DNA from: VFKU01 sp964620045
GTDB lineage: Bacteria; Hydrogenedentota; Hydrogenedentia; Hydrogenedentales; GCA-2746185
Length of the DNA stretch: 64,000 nt
Reading direction: 5' to 3'
NCBI GenBank assembly: GCA_964620045.1
Contig: CAZUJL010000001.1
Location: 62,001 to 126,000 of the forward strand
The notes beneath the pieces were generated by a model. That model did not search any database and was not told the origin of the DNA. It saw nothing but the letters and a program-made list of their open reading frames with translations. A program made the translations under genes and the position numbers. This document shows positions 17,038-25,933 of this stretch, piece by piece (the stretch's first letter is position 1; the number at the start of each line of letters is the position of its first letter).

Positions 17038-17784
17038 TCAGGCCTCGACGCCCGACGCCGCCTTTTGGTCTGCCGCTTCCTCGGTGAAATTGTCCGGATG
17101 GTAGAGCAGCCGGCCGCAGTGCTGGCAGGCGTGGACTTTGTTGCCTTGCAGGATTTCGTTCACGACCTGCGGCCGCAGCAGCATGTTGCAGCCGGTGCAG
17201 ACTTCCTTCGCCATCGGCACGACAACGTCACTGGACGGATATTTCTTGCGCAGGCGATCATATTTGGGAAGCAGATCGCCCGCGACATCCTTCACAATCG
17301 CGGGCCGCTGCTCTTCGAGCACCTGCCGCTGCTTCACAGCCTCGGCCAGCTCGGCATCGATCTCGGCGCACTGCTTGTCGAGGACTTTCTGCTCCTCGGC
17401 AATGCGCTTGCGGTCTTCAACGAGCCGGGCCTTGGCTTCGTCCAACTCGACCATGATCGCGATAATGCGTTCTTCCTTCTGCCCGATACCCTTCTTGACC
17501 GTGTCGATCTCGTGCAGCAGCGCCGTGTACTCTTCGTTCTTCTTCACGGCATTGAGCTGCTGCTGGTACTTCAGGATGGCGGCCTTTTTCGCTTCGATAT
17601 CGCTCTCGCAGGTGCGCTGCTCGACTTCCAGCGCCTTCACCTTCTGCTCGCGCTCCTTGAGCTCGGCCGTCAACGCGTCGCGCACGGTCAGGAATTTCGT
17701 CTTCTGTTTTGGAATTTCCTTCTCGCGCGCATGGCACACGTGGATACGCGAGTCCAGTTGTTGCAGCTTCAGCAGACTGTTCAC
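17038..17784 (-). CDS. Coiled-coil zinc-ribbon protein (CT398-like)
   Basis: The 248-residue protein has a long antiparallel coiled coil (about residues 5-175, rich in Lys/Glu heptads) followed by a C-terminal zinc ribbon with C196-x2-C199 and C220-x2-C223. This is the architecture of Chlamydia CT398 and Helicobacter HP0958 (FlgZ)-like proteins, proposed to bind RNA or sigma54/flagellar partners. It starts at GTG 17784. It heads the accD-folC operon with one base between stop and start. The biochemical role is unsettled in most bacteria. Confidence 0.8.
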   Translation of the reverse strand: MNSLLKLQQLDSRIHVCHAREKEIPKQKTKFLTVRDALTAELKEREQKVKALEVEQRTCESDIEAKKAAILKYQQQLNAVKKNEEYTALLHEIDTVKKGIGQKEERIIAIMVELDEAKARLVEDRKRIAEEQKVLDKQCAEIDAELAEAVKQRQVLEEQRPAIVKDVAGDLLPKYDRLRKKYPSSDVVVPMAKEVCTGCNMLLRPQVVNEILQGNKVHACQHCGRLLYHPDNFTEEAADQKAASGVEA

Positions 17785-17806
17785 AACACTGTCTCCCGCG
17801 CGGGCC

Positions 17807-17841
17807 GTAAAAAGCGAAAGGCCGCAGCGTGCGCTGCGGCC
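17807..17841 (-). terminator. Rho-independent terminator after ilvC
   Basis: On the minus strand a 9-bp perfect GC-rich stem (17841-17833 with 17828-17820, 4-nt loop) is followed by TTTCGCTTTTT. It begins 4 nt after the ilvC stop and ends before the next minus-strand gene, so it separates the two transcription units. Confidence 0.85.
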
Positions 17842-17845
17842 AAGG

Positions 17846-18841
17846 TCATTTTATCCAGGGCATCATTTTTCGGAGTTCCGCCCCCACCTTCTCGATGGGG
17901 TGGCTCGCATCCGCGTCGCGTAGACGCTGGAAGTTCTTGCCGCCAGACTGGTATTCCGCGATCCATTCCTTCGCGAAGTCCCCGTTTTGAATCCGCTTCA
18001 ACGTGTCGCGCATTGCTTGCTTGGACTGCTCGGTCACGATCCGCGGGCCGACGCTGAGACCGCCGTATTCCGCCGTGTCGCTCACCGAGTAGTTCATGAA
18101 CTTCAATCCGCCACGATAGTACAAATCCACGATGAGCTTCAACTCATGCATGACTTCGAAATAGGCAATTTCCGGCTGGTATCCGGCTTCCATCAGCACT
18201 TCGAACCCGGCCTTGATCAGCGCGGCCGAGCCGCCACAGAGCACGGTCTGCTCGCCGAAGAGGTCGGTCTCGGTCTCTTCCTTGAACGTCGTCTCGATGA
18301 TGCCGCCGCGCGCGCCGCCGATCCCGAGGCCGTAGGCCAGCGCGATCTTCAGCGCGTTGCCGGTGGCGTCCTGGTGAATCGCCACGAGGCACGGCACGCC
18401 CGCGCCGCGCACGTATTCATCGCGCACGAGGTGGCCCGGGCCCTTCGGCGCGATCATGAACACGTCGAGGTCCTTCGCCGGTTGCACGCGGCCGAAGTGG
18501 ATGTTAAAGCCGTGCGCGAACATCACGCAGTTGCCCGGCGAGAGGTTCGGCGCGATTTCCTGCTCGTACACGTCCTTCTGAATCGTGTCCGGGATGAGAA
18601 TCATTACGATGTCGGCGCGCTTGGCCGCGTCGGCCACGGAAAGTACTTCGAAGCCGGCTTCCTTCGCCGCCTGGTGCGTCTTGCTGCCCGCGCCGCCCTT
18701 GTGGCCGATGACGACCTTCACGCCACTGTCGCGCAGGTTCATCGCGTGGGCGTGGCCCTGGCTGCCGTACCCGATGATGGCGACCGTCTTGCCGCTAAGG
18801 GCCTTGAGGTCCGCATCCTTCTCGTAATAAATCTTCGCCAT
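17846..18841 (-). CDS. ilvC: Ketol-acid reductoisomerase
   Basis: The 331-residue class I (short) enzyme is IlvC, which converts acetolactate or acetohydroxybutyrate to the dihydroxy acids in valine and isoleucine synthesis. The nucleotide-binding GYGSQGHAHAMNL lies at about residues 24-36, and the C-terminal knotted domain contains EETETDLFGEQ and the ELKLIVDL and SDTAEYGG segments with the metal-binding acids. ilvN lies 26 nt upstream on the same strand. A strong terminator follows. Confidence 0.96.
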   Translation of the reverse strand: MAKIYYEKDADLKALSGKTVAIIGYGSQGHAHAMNLRDSGVKVVIGHKGGAGSKTHQAAKEAGFEVLSVADAAKRADIVMILIPDTIQKDVYEQEIAPNLSPGNCVMFAHGFNIHFGRVQPAKDLDVFMIAPKGPGHLVRDEYVRGAGVPCLVAIHQDATGNALKIALAYGLGIGGARGGIIETTFKEETETDLFGEQTVLCGGSAALIKAGFEVLMEAGYQPEIAYFEVMHELKLIVDLYYRGGLKFMNYSVSDTAEYGGLSVGPRIVTEQSKQAMRDTLKRIQNGDFAKEWIAEYQSGGKNFQRLRDADASHPIEKVGAELRKMMPWIK

Positions 18842-18867
18842 TCCCGTAACGCTCCCTTCCGATTCGG

Positions 18868-19389
18868 TCAGGACCCGGCCTTCGCGGCCGCGCCCGTTTG
18901 CAATGCTTGAGCATTCAGTGAACGCGACAGGGCAATCTTGCCCGTGCGCGCGAGTTCCGCAATTCCAAACGGCCGCACCATGTCGATGAAGGCCGTAATC
19001 TTGTCCTCGGAGCCGGTGACTTCAATGATCACCGCATCCGCGCTCATGTCGATCACCTTCGCGCGAAAGATATTGCTGATCTCCAGCAACTCGGTCCGGC
19101 GCGTGGCGTCCGCCGCGACCTTGATCAGCACCAGTTCGCGCTCGACGTGCTTGTCGCGCGTCAGATCGCGGACTTCGATGACTTCCACGAGCTTGTTGAG
19201 CTGGTTGACGATTTGTTCAAGCACACGCTCGTCGCCGTGCGCGGCCACCGTCATGCGCGAAATGGAGGGATCTTCGGTTACACCTACACACAGGCTCTCG
19301 ATGTTGTAACCACGGGCGCTGAAGAGGCCCGAAATGCGGGCGAGCACGCCAAAGTGGTTGTCGACGAGAACGCTGATCGTGTGCAGCAT
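18868..19389 (-). CDS. ilvN: Acetolactate synthase small (regulatory) subunit
   Basis: The 173-residue protein is IlvN (IlvH), the regulatory subunit that confers valine inhibition on acetolactate synthase. An N-terminal ACT domain (residues 3-75, with VLVDNHFGVLARISGLFSAR and RGYNIESL) is followed by the usual C-terminal ACT-like half. The catalytic partner ilvB is not beside it; the gene upstream is pth. ilvN thus sits between pth and ilvC, and ilvB must be elsewhere. Confidence 0.93.
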   Translation of the reverse strand: MLHTISVLVDNHFGVLARISGLFSARGYNIESLCVGVTEDPSISRMTVAAHGDERVLEQIVNQLNKLVEVIEVRDLTRDKHVERELVLIKVAADATRRTELLEISNIFRAKVIDMSADAVIIEVTGSEDKITAFIDMVRPFGIAELARTGKIALSRSLNAQALQTGAAAKAGS

Positions 19390-19403
19390 GGCTTGTCCTA
19401 CCT

Positions 19404-19961
19404 CTAGTTAAACCGGTTCATCGCGGCGTCCACGCCGTCCTTCACAAAGCACAAGCACGCATCGGCCGCCTGCTCTATCGCCGCGGCGATGGCCTCGCGC
19501 TCATCCGGCCGGAACTTGCCGAGCACGTGGGCCACGCGCTCGCCTTTCTGCCGCTCCGCGCCGACTCCGACGCGCAAACGGGGCACGTCTTCCGTGCCGA
19601 GCCGCTCAATTACCGATTTCATGCCGTTATGCGTACCGGCGCTGCCGGTCTTGCGCAACCGCAGTTTGCCCAGCGGCAAATCCACTTCGTCATACACAAC
19701 CATCACATCGGCGGACGAGTCCGCGTGGTAGCGGGCCGCCTGCGCCACGCTGTCGCCGCTGAGGTTCATATACGTCAGCGGTTTGAGCAGGAGCACTTTC
19801 TCGCCGTCCATCCGCGCCTCGGCAATTTCGCCGCCGAACTTTTCACGATTGAACGTAGTCTCGAGACGGATAGCCAGGCGATCGAGCACATCGAAACCGA
19901 TGTTGTGCCGCGTGTGGCGGTAGGCCGTTCCTGGATTTCCCAGGCCGACAATCAGCTTCAC
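19404..19961 (-). CDS. pth: Peptidyl-tRNA hydrolase
   Basis: The 185-residue protein is Pth, which releases peptides from peptidyl-tRNA after aborted translation. The conserved N9, catalytic H19 (TRHNIGF) and D91 (YDEVDLPLGKLRL), plus GTHNGMKS, are all present. It lies between rplY (29 nt upstream) and ilvN (14 nt downstream) on the same strand. prs-rplY-pth is a common gene order. Confidence 0.95.
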   Translation of the reverse strand: MKLIVGLGNPGTAYRHTRHNIGFDVLDRLAIRLETTFNREKFGGEIAEARMDGEKVLLLKPLTYMNLSGDSVAQAARYHADSSADVMVVYDEVDLPLGKLRLRKTGSAGTHNGMKSVIERLGTEDVPRLRVGVGAERQKGERVAHVLGKFRPDEREAIAAAIEQAADACLCFVKDGVDAAMNRFN

Positions 19962-19990
19962 GCGGGGACAGGTCCCATCGGGTCAGGCGG

Positions 19991-20707
19991 CTACTTCTTG
20001 TCCTTGCCACCGCCCTTGTCGCCGCCCTTCTTGTCGCCACCAGCCGCCGCAGCCGGAGCCGCGCCCGCCGCCGGAGCAGCCGCCGCAGCACCTTCCGCCG
20101 CAGCCGCGCCTTCCGCAGCCGCCGCCGGGGTCTCTTCCTTGACGGCGCGCGGCGCAAGGCACGATACGACTACGCGGCCGGGGTTCGTCAGGATTTCGAT
20201 GCCTTCCGGCACAACGATGGATTCCACGTGCAAGCTGTGCGCGATCGCGAGATCCGAGATGTTGATGGAGAGGAAATCGGGGACCGCCGTCGGCAGACAC
20301 GACACTTCGACTTCGCGGGTCGTGTGTTCGACGATACCGCCGTCCACCACGCCCTTGGCCTGGCCTTCCAGCTTCACGGCCACCAGCGTCGTAATCTTCT
20401 TCGACAGGTCGATGCGGTACAAGTCCGCGTGGATCACCTGGCCGCGCACGGGATGATGCTGGATTTCCTTGATCATCGCCGGGCCACCGAGCTTGCCGTC
20501 GCCTTCGACCGTCAACTGCACGATCGCGTGCTCGCCCTGCGCGCCATGAATGACGCGGCCGAGTTCACGCTCGTTGATCTGCACGGTCAACGGTTCAGCA
20601 TTCTGGCCATATACGACAGCCGGAACGAATCCACTCCGGCGGGATTGGCGCGCGCCACCCTTGCCGGACTTTTCCCGGCGGATTGCGGACAACGGTACGA
20701 TTTTCAT
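19991..20707 (-). CDS. rplY: Large ribosomal subunit protein bL25 (CTC form)
   Basis: The 238-residue protein is the long, two-domain CTC/TL5 form of bL25, which binds 5S rRNA. Residues 1-95 form the L25 barrel and about 98-190 the CTC beta domain. The C-terminal 45 residues are a low-complexity tail of Ala/Pro/Gly ending in a Lys/Gly/Asp-rich stretch. The start overlaps the prs stop by 4 bases (ATGA). Confidence 0.93.
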   Translation of the reverse strand: MKIVPLSAIRREKSGKGGARQSRRSGFVPAVVYGQNAEPLTVQINERELGRVIHGAQGEHAIVQLTVEGDGKLGGPAMIKEIQHHPVRGQVIHADLYRIDLSKKITTLVAVKLEGQAKGVVDGGIVEHTTREVEVSCLPTAVPDFLSINISDLAIAHSLHVESIVVPEGIEILTNPGRVVVSCLAPRAVKEETPAAAAEGAAAAEGAAAAAPAAGAAPAAAAGGDKKGGDKGGGKDKK

Positions 20708-21675
20708 GTGGAACTGACTCCCAAGTGTTGGCGAAACAGAATGCTCACCGATTTCTCTTCGTGGATGCGTTTAATCGCCTCGCCGATCAGCGGTGCGAAG
20801 GTCACGACTTTAATCTTCGGACAGGCCTGCGCTTCTTTCTGCAGGGGGATGGTGTCGCTCACGATGACTTCCTTGAGCGGCGAATCGTTGATGCGCTGGA
20901 CGGCATTGCCGCTGAGCACGGCGTGCGTGGCGCACGCGGACACTTCCGTCGCGCCGTGGTCCAGGATCGCCTGCGCGGCCTTCACAAGCGTGCCGGCGGT
21001 GTCGATCATATCGTCGAACAGGAACGCGCGCTTGCCCTTCACGTCGCCAATGAGGTTCATCACCTCGGACTCGTTTTCTTTCGGGCGGCGTTTGTCCACG
21101 ATGGCCAGGGGCACATCAAGGCGGTTCGCGGCTTCGCGCGCGCGGCGCACGCTGCCCATGTCGGGCGACACGACGACAAAATCGCTGTTCACGCGATCGC
21201 GGACGTGCTGCACCAATTCCACAATGCCGCTAAGGTGGTCCACCGGAATATCAAAGAAACCCTGGATCTGATCGGCGTGCAGATCGACCGTCAACACGCG
21301 ATCGGCGCCGGCCGTGGTAATCAGATTGGAGACGAGTTTGGCCGTGATCGGCGCGCGCGGCTTGTCTTTGCGATCCTGGCGCGCATAGCCGAAGTACGGC
21401 AGCACCGCCGTCACGCGCGAGGCCGAGGCGCGCTTCGCCGCGTCAATCATGATGAGCAGCTCCATCAGATTGCGGTTGATCGGGTTCGACGTGCTGTTGA
21501 CGATGAAAACATCCTTGCCGCGGATGTTTTCGCCAATCTGCACGCGGACTTCGCCGTCGCTGAATGTGCCGAGGATGGCCTTGCCCAATTCTTGAAAGAC
21601 GTGCTCGCATGCGCCACCCGCCAATTCCTGCGAAGCCGAGCCGGCGAAAATTTTCATCTCGTCGCTATAGGACAC
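20704..21675 (-). CDS. prs: Ribose-phosphate pyrophosphokinase
   Basis: The 323-residue protein makes phosphoribosyl pyrophosphate from ribose 5-phosphate and ATP, feeding purine, pyrimidine, histidine and tryptophan synthesis. Typical blocks are YFGYARQDRKDKPRAPITAK (ATP-binding flexible loop), the metal-binding TVDLHADQIQGFF and the PRPP loop DDMIDTAGT. Met7 (MKIFAG) is an alternative start. The tRNA-Gln gene lies 56 nt upstream on the same strand. Confidence 0.96.
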   Translation of the reverse strand: MSYSDEMKIFAGSASQELAGGACEHVFQELGKAILGTFSDGEVRVQIGENIRGKDVFIVNSTSNPINRNLMELLIMIDAAKRASASRVTAVLPYFGYARQDRKDKPRAPITAKLVSNLITTAGADRVLTVDLHADQIQGFFDIPVDHLSGIVELVQHVRDRVNSDFVVVSPDMGSVRRAREAANRLDVPLAIVDKRRPKENESEVMNLIGDVKGKRAFLFDDMIDTAGTLVKAAQAILDHGATEVSACATHAVLSGNAVQRINDSPLKEVIVSDTIPLQKEAQACPKIKVVTFAPLIGEAIKRIHEEKSVSILFRQHLGVSST

Positions 21676-21731
21676 GGACCCGATTCCCAGGATTGTCGGT
21701 TGCGCGCGTCCGCAGGGATCGCGCTAGTTAA

Positions 21732-21805
21732 TGGCTGGGGCGGAAGGATTCGAACCTTCGGTGCCGGGACCAAAACCCGGTGCCTTACCGCTTGGCGACG
21801 CCCCA
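21732..21805 (-). tRNA. tRNA-Gln (anticodon TTG)
   Basis: The minus strand folds as a cloverleaf of 74 nt including the encoded CCA end. The acceptor arms are TGGGGCG and CGCCCCA, the anticodon arm is CCGGG-TTTTGGT-CCCGG with anticodon TTG, and the T arm carries TTCGAAT. It reads CAA and CAG glutamine codons. It lies directly upstream of prs. Confidence 0.95.
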
Positions 21806-21912
21806 CCGCAGAAAGCAGTCAGGCTTGCCGCACATACCCGCACCGCCGGCAAAATGCCGCTGGCGCCGGTCCATCCGGCCATTCCGCCCGAACGCCGTAG
21901 AAAAACCGCGAG

Positions 21913-21942
21913 ATAATAGCAATCGGCGGGCGCGTAAATCAA
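21913..21942 (-). promoter_or_regulatory. Sigma70 promoter for the tRNA-Gln-prs-rplY-pth-ilvNC unit
   Basis: On the minus strand TTGATT (21942-21937), an 18-nt spacer and TATTAT (21918-21913) form a near-consensus promoter. It is about 100 nt upstream of the tRNA 5' end. The space 21806-21978 holds nothing else recognisable. Confidence 0.6.
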
Positions 21943-21978
21943 TCTGTGGAGCGTACTTCGGGGCGCTGTGCCGTCCGG

Positions 21979-24240
21979 CTAGTAATGCGTGCGGATTCGG
22001 CGAAGCAGGGCAATGCTGCGGGTGGCGTTTTCCCGTGCCCCGGCCGCGATCTTGGCCCCCTCGCCGCGCAGCAGGGCCAGCCGGAAATAGGTCATTTCGG
22101 CGGCCAGCGGGATCACTTCGGCCCCAATCTGGCGCGCCAGATTGCCCTTTCCAAGCTCCATCAGGCGGCACAGGGCGCCGTCACATCCGCAGATGGCCGA
22201 GCTGGCCTGCAGAATACTGCTGCGTGCGTCGCGGATCGCTTCGTGGGCATAGACAAGGTCGAGAATCCGGTCGCGGGCGTTCTCGACGGCTTCCAGATGC
22301 TCGGGATTCGCCGGCTCGCCCGCCTTGGAAATGCTGTTCTCGATTTCCGAGTAGTTCAGCCCGTACGCCTCGGCGAGCGCAATGCCGTAGTGCAGCTTGC
22401 GCAGGCCCGCGATGCTCATCTGCTCGGTCACGCGGCGGCGCCATTCCTCGCACCGTTCGCGTTTCGCCACGAGCATGATGTGCGCCTGGCCGGGAAACAT
22501 TTCGATGTGGCCGCGGCGATCGACCGGACGCCACCGGCGATCTTTTACGAACTCCGAGATGTCGTGGATGTCCATGCCGTCCGCGGCGCTCTTCGGGATG
22601 TCCACTTCCACGCTCGCGATCTCGCGCGTGTTGTTGCTCACGGTGAAGTACAGACTGAAATCGTCGCCGCGCAAATGGAACTGGCTCAGCGGCGGCACGC
22701 CCGGTGCCGGGCACACGGTGGAACTCGTTGAGAAGCCGCGCGTGAACCAGTCGTCGAGCGAATCCTCGATGCGCGATGCCAGCAGCAGCGGCGACAGCGC
22801 GCCGACCCAGCGCATGCGCTGCATCAATTCCATCCACAGATCGCTGAAGGTGAGGAATGGGCCCGTGAGCGAGCGCTGCAAGCGCCCGCGCAGCCACACG
22901 GGATCGTTGTGATACGAGTACGCGAACCAGCCGCGCGCGCCGTTCGCAAACGCGAGGTTCACCATCAACCGCATCTCGGGCGAGGTGCTCCACGCGGGCG
23001 TCTGCGTCGGATACATGAAGGCCGCGGCCGCGAGCCAGAACTGCTGCCCGCCGCCAAGCGGCACGTGCGTGCGCACGGTCGTGCCGATGTCCCACGCGGA
23101 CTTCGACGCAAAGTAGCCCACTCCCGACGCCGCGAAGTACGGCGCAAAGAGCGGGTAGGCATTCGGATAGCGCGAGATCACGGCCGTCGGATGATCCGGG
23201 TCCGCCTCTTCGATGCGGCGCTTGGCTTCGAGCACTAGCTTAAATGTGCTCTCCATCGGCTCACCGCTCAGCTCGCGCGCCAGGATCGCGCGCGAACCTT
23301 TTGTCGGGAGGATGTACTTCTCGATTGCCAGTTGCTGCTCATGCTCGCTGCCGCCGAGCGGGAATTCGTGGCGCAACACCAGGCGAATGCCGCTCTGCTC
23401 GCAGCGTCGCAGCAGGCTATCACGTTCGTTCGGACGCATGCCGTCGAAATTCGCGAGCGTGATCGCGTTGTGGCCGTGGGTCACTAAATCTTCAACGACG
23501 AGGTCCCAGTATTCCTCGGGCGAAATGTTCAGCATCGCCGCGAGACGGTTCGCCGATTCGGCGTCCATATACACGCCCATCGGCAGGAAATCGTCGAGCA
23601 CGGCGAACTTGCGCGGCGGACGGTGCACCTCGAGTGCATCGAGACCCTCGCGGCTCGCGCGCGTCTCTTCCTCCGTCATCGTGCGGAACCGGATCATGCG
23701 GACTTCCATCGATTCCACGCTGCGCTTGGCGGAGTACAACCGCAGGATGACGTTGTTCACGCGCGACGGAAAGCCAAAATGCCGCACGTTGCGCGCGACG
23801 GTCACCCATGTCTTTGATTTCGGCAGCGCGCCGAAATGCGATCCACCGGGATAGGTCCACATCCACACCGGGTGCGCGTTGTCACTCGTGCACCGGTAGG
23901 TCACTTCGATGATGGGATATTTTGCGACGTCGATCGGCAGCCGATCTTCCTTGAGCCCGATCGTCGTCAGCGGCACCCAGTAGCGCGGGTCGGTCGGCGA
24001 GAGGCTGTCGATGTTGACGATGTTCGAGAAGTCGCCTTCGAGGCGCACGCCCTCGGACAACTGGCTCTTGCGCACCGGCGGCTTGCGCCATTCCTGCGAC
24101 TGCTGCAAGTCCTCGGTGCGCCAGCGCGCGAGGTCGGCCGCGGTAAACGTGATCGCGTCGCTGACTTTAAGCGTTTTGGGGTCCGGCGGCGGGAGAATCG
24201 TGCGCAGGTAGCCGGAGTATTCGTAGGACATGATGACCAT
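21979..24240 (-). CDS. Large glycosidase-like (TIM-barrel) protein, function unknown
   Basis: This 753-residue protein has no signal peptide. Residues about 55-190 look like a beta-sandwich, carbohydrate-binding-type domain (many aromatic beta strands, for example HPVWMWTYPGGSHFG). Residues about 215-480 read as a TIM barrel resembling the GH42/GH-A class (repeated HGHNAITLANF, YFAASGVGYFASKSAWD and GWFAYSYH blocks). Residues about 500-590 are a second beta domain and 595-753 an all-helical tail. I cannot place the catalytic acids with certainty, so enzymatic activity is an inference. It is divergently transcribed from the M42 peptidase. The start is one of two ATGs (24240 or 24231), neither with a good ribosome site. 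Confidence 0.6.
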   Translation of the reverse strand: MVIMSYEYSGYLRTILPPPDPKTLKVSDAITFTAADLARWRTEDLQQSQEWRKPPVRKSQLSEGVRLEGDFSNIVNIDSLSPTDPRYWVPLTTIGLKEDRLPIDVAKYPIIEVTYRCTSDNAHPVWMWTYPGGSHFGALPKSKTWVTVARNVRHFGFPSRVNNVILRLYSAKRSVESMEVRMIRFRTMTEEETRASREGLDALEVHRPPRKFAVLDDFLPMGVYMDAESANRLAAMLNISPEEYWDLVVEDLVTHGHNAITLANFDGMRPNERDSLLRRCEQSGIRLVLRHEFPLGGSEHEQQLAIEKYILPTKGSRAILARELSGEPMESTFKLVLEAKRRIEEADPDHPTAVISRYPNAYPLFAPYFAASGVGYFASKSAWDIGTTVRTHVPLGGGQQFWLAAAAFMYPTQTPAWSTSPEMRLMVNLAFANGARGWFAYSYHNDPVWLRGRLQRSLTGPFLTFSDLWMELMQRMRWVGALSPLLLASRIEDSLDDWFTRGFSTSSTVCPAPGVPPLSQFHLRGDDFSLYFTVSNNTREIASVEVDIPKSAADGMDIHDISEFVKDRRWRPVDRRGHIEMFPGQAHIMLVAKRERCEEWRRRVTEQMSIAGLRKLHYGIALAEAYGLNYSEIENSISKAGEPANPEHLEAVENARDRILDLVYAHEAIRDARSSILQASSAICGCDGALCRLMELGKGNLARQIGAEVIPLAAEMTYFRLALLRGEGAKIAAGARENATRSIALLRRIRTHY

Positions 24241-24350
24241 GATTATGCCCCGCCGGGCGGGAAGAACTCCAAACCCGCGCGTGCATTCGCCCGCCCATTT
24301 CCGTATCGTAAGGTCCTCTCACCGTCAGATTTCAGGGGATTCTTGTTTCT

Positions 24351-25409
24351 ATGCGTAAAGAGTCGTTGACCTTCCTGCGTAAATTGCTTGCCACCCCCAG
24401 CCCGTCCGGTTTCGAATCGCAGATCCAGCGCGTGTGCCGTACCTACGCCGAGTCCTTCTCGGACCAGGTGTACAAGGACGTGCACGGCAACCAGTATCAC
24501 GTGCGCAACGCGAAGGCCGAGCTCCGCGTAATGCTCGCCGGGCATGTGGACGAAATTGCGTTGATGGTGCATTACATCGACAAGGACGGCTTCCTCTCCT
24601 TCGTGCCCATCGGCGGCGTGGACGCCTCCGTGCTCGACGGCCAGCGCGTGGTCGTGCACGGCGAAGAGGGCGATGTGGCGGGCGTGATCGGCCGCCGTGC
24701 AATCCACCTCACCGCGGAAAAAGATCGCGGTGTCGCGCAGCCCATGCACAAGCTGTGGATCGACATCGGCGCGAAGGATCGCAAGGACGCGGAGAAAGTC
24801 GTCAGCATCGGCGATCCCGCGACCATCGACGCCGGCTTCCTCGAACTGCGCAACGGGCGCATCGCGGCGCGCGCACTGGACGACCGCATCGGCGCGTTTG
24901 TGATCCTCGAAGCCTTGCGACTGCTCCAGGGCAAGAAACTCAATTGCGCGGTGTACGCCGTCACCACCGTGCAGGAAGAAATCGGCCTGCGCGGCGCGAC
25001 CACAAGCGCCTATGCCTGCGATCCGCACGTCGGCATTGCGGTGGACGTCGGCCACGCGACGGACTATCCCGACTGCGACGACAAACAGTTCGGCCATTTC
25101 GAACTCGACAAAGGCCCCATGCTGCACCGCGGCCCGAACATGAACCCCGTCGTCGCGAAGCAGCTCGTGCAGCTCGCGAAGAAAAAGAAAATTGGATACC
25201 AGATGATGGGCTCGCCGCGCGGCACCGGCACCGACGCCAACGCCATGCAGCTGAGCCGCGGCGGCGTCGCCACGGCCCTCGTCGCGATCCCGAACCGCTA
25301 CATGCACTCGCCTGTCGAGATGGTCTCGCTCGACGACGCCGAGAATGCGTCGAAACTGATCGCGGAATGGATACTCACCCTGAAGCCGGGGATGAAGTTC
25401 GTTCCCTAA
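24351..25409 (+). CDS. M42 family metallo-aminopeptidase
   Basis: The 352-residue protein is an M42 (TET/glutamyl aminopeptidase or endoglucanase M-like) cocatalytic metallopeptidase. Expected metal ligands and catalytic residues are visible: GHVDEIALM, ALDDRIGA, the Glu pair in VQEEIGLRGA, AVDVGHATD and RYMHSPVE near the end. Such enzymes form dodecamers that trim peptides in the cytoplasm. Length is normal. A long palindrome lies between its stop and the converging ferritin-like gene. Confidence 0.9.
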   Translation: MRKESLTFLRKLLATPSPSGFESQIQRVCRTYAESFSDQVYKDVHGNQYHVRNAKAELRVMLAGHVDEIALMVHYIDKDGFLSFVPIGGVDASVLDGQRVVVHGEEGDVAGVIGRRAIHLTAEKDRGVAQPMHKLWIDIGAKDRKDAEKVVSIGDPATIDAGFLELRNGRIAARALDDRIGAFVILEALRLLQGKKLNCAVYAVTTVQEEIGLRGATTSAYACDPHVGIAVDVGHATDYPDCDDKQFGHFELDKGPMLHRGPNMNPVVAKQLVQLAKKKKIGYQMMGSPRGTGTDANAMQLSRGGVATALVAIPNRYMHSPVEMVSLDDAENASKLIAEWILTLKPGMKFVP

Positions 25410-25427
25410 GGCAACTGCACATAATCT

Positions 25428-25504
25428 TGTAGGGGCGGGGCCCTGTCCCCGCCCTTCATTTTTGTCTTGCGCGCCCAGGGCGGGGACGGGGCCCCGCCCC
25501 TACA
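25428..25504. repeat. Long GC-rich palindrome between converging genes
   Basis: The arms 25428-25455 and 25477-25504 (28 nt each) are complementary except for one position, which is a G-T wobble in RNA. The loop is 21 nt. The arms begin TGTAGGGGCGGGG. The element fills the gap between the M42 peptidase and the ferritin-like gene. T-rich sequence follows the right arm (ATTTTTAC), so it may serve as a terminator, but its length and mirrored ends look more like a mobile or REP-type repeat. Confidence 0.8.
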
Positions 25505-25507
25505 TTT

Positions 25508-25933
25508 TTACAGCGGCCACTCGCGGAGCATGCGCTCGGTTTCTTCGTAGTGGCCGGATTCATCGCGCACCATGTCTTCGAGCTGGACCTGTAGGCCCTT
25601 GTCGCCATACTCCTCGGCCTGCTTTGCGCGCAGGGTGTAGCCGTCCATAGCGCGCTTCTCGGCTTCGAGGACGCGTTCGAGCATTTCCTTGTTGTGCTTG
25701 GCTGGGGCTACCGGGCGCGGCGTAGTGACCGGTTCGCCGCCGAGCGCGACGATCTTGTTGGCGAGGTACTGCGCGTGCAGCGTTTCATCGGGCACTTCGG
25801 CCATGAAGAACGCGGTCAGTTGCGGGCGATACGGCCCATTGGCCTTGGCGGCATAGGTCAGGTACTGAATAATCGCGCTCAATTCGCCGGCCAAGTCTTC
25901 GTTCAGGGCGGCAATTAGCTGTTTCTTATCCAT
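25508..25933 (-). CDS. Ferritin-like / bacterioferritin-family protein
   Basis: The 141-residue all-helical protein belongs to the ferritin-like diiron superfamily. Candidate iron ligands are E17, the E50-x2-H53 pair, a Glu in the LEAEKRAMDGY helix and the late D123-E124-x2-H127 segment (RDESGHYEE). It is close in length to bacterioferritin and Dps-like proteins. AAGGAGG precedes the ATG. Iron storage or peroxide protection is likely, but the exact subfamily is not clear. Confidence 0.8.
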   Translation of the reverse strand: MDKKQLIAALNEDLAGELSAIIQYLTYAAKANGPYRPQLTAFFMAEVPDETLHAQYLANKIVALGGEPVTTPRPVAPAKHNKEMLERVLEAEKRAMDGYTLRAKQAEEYGDKGLQVQLEDMVRDESGHYEETERMLREWPL

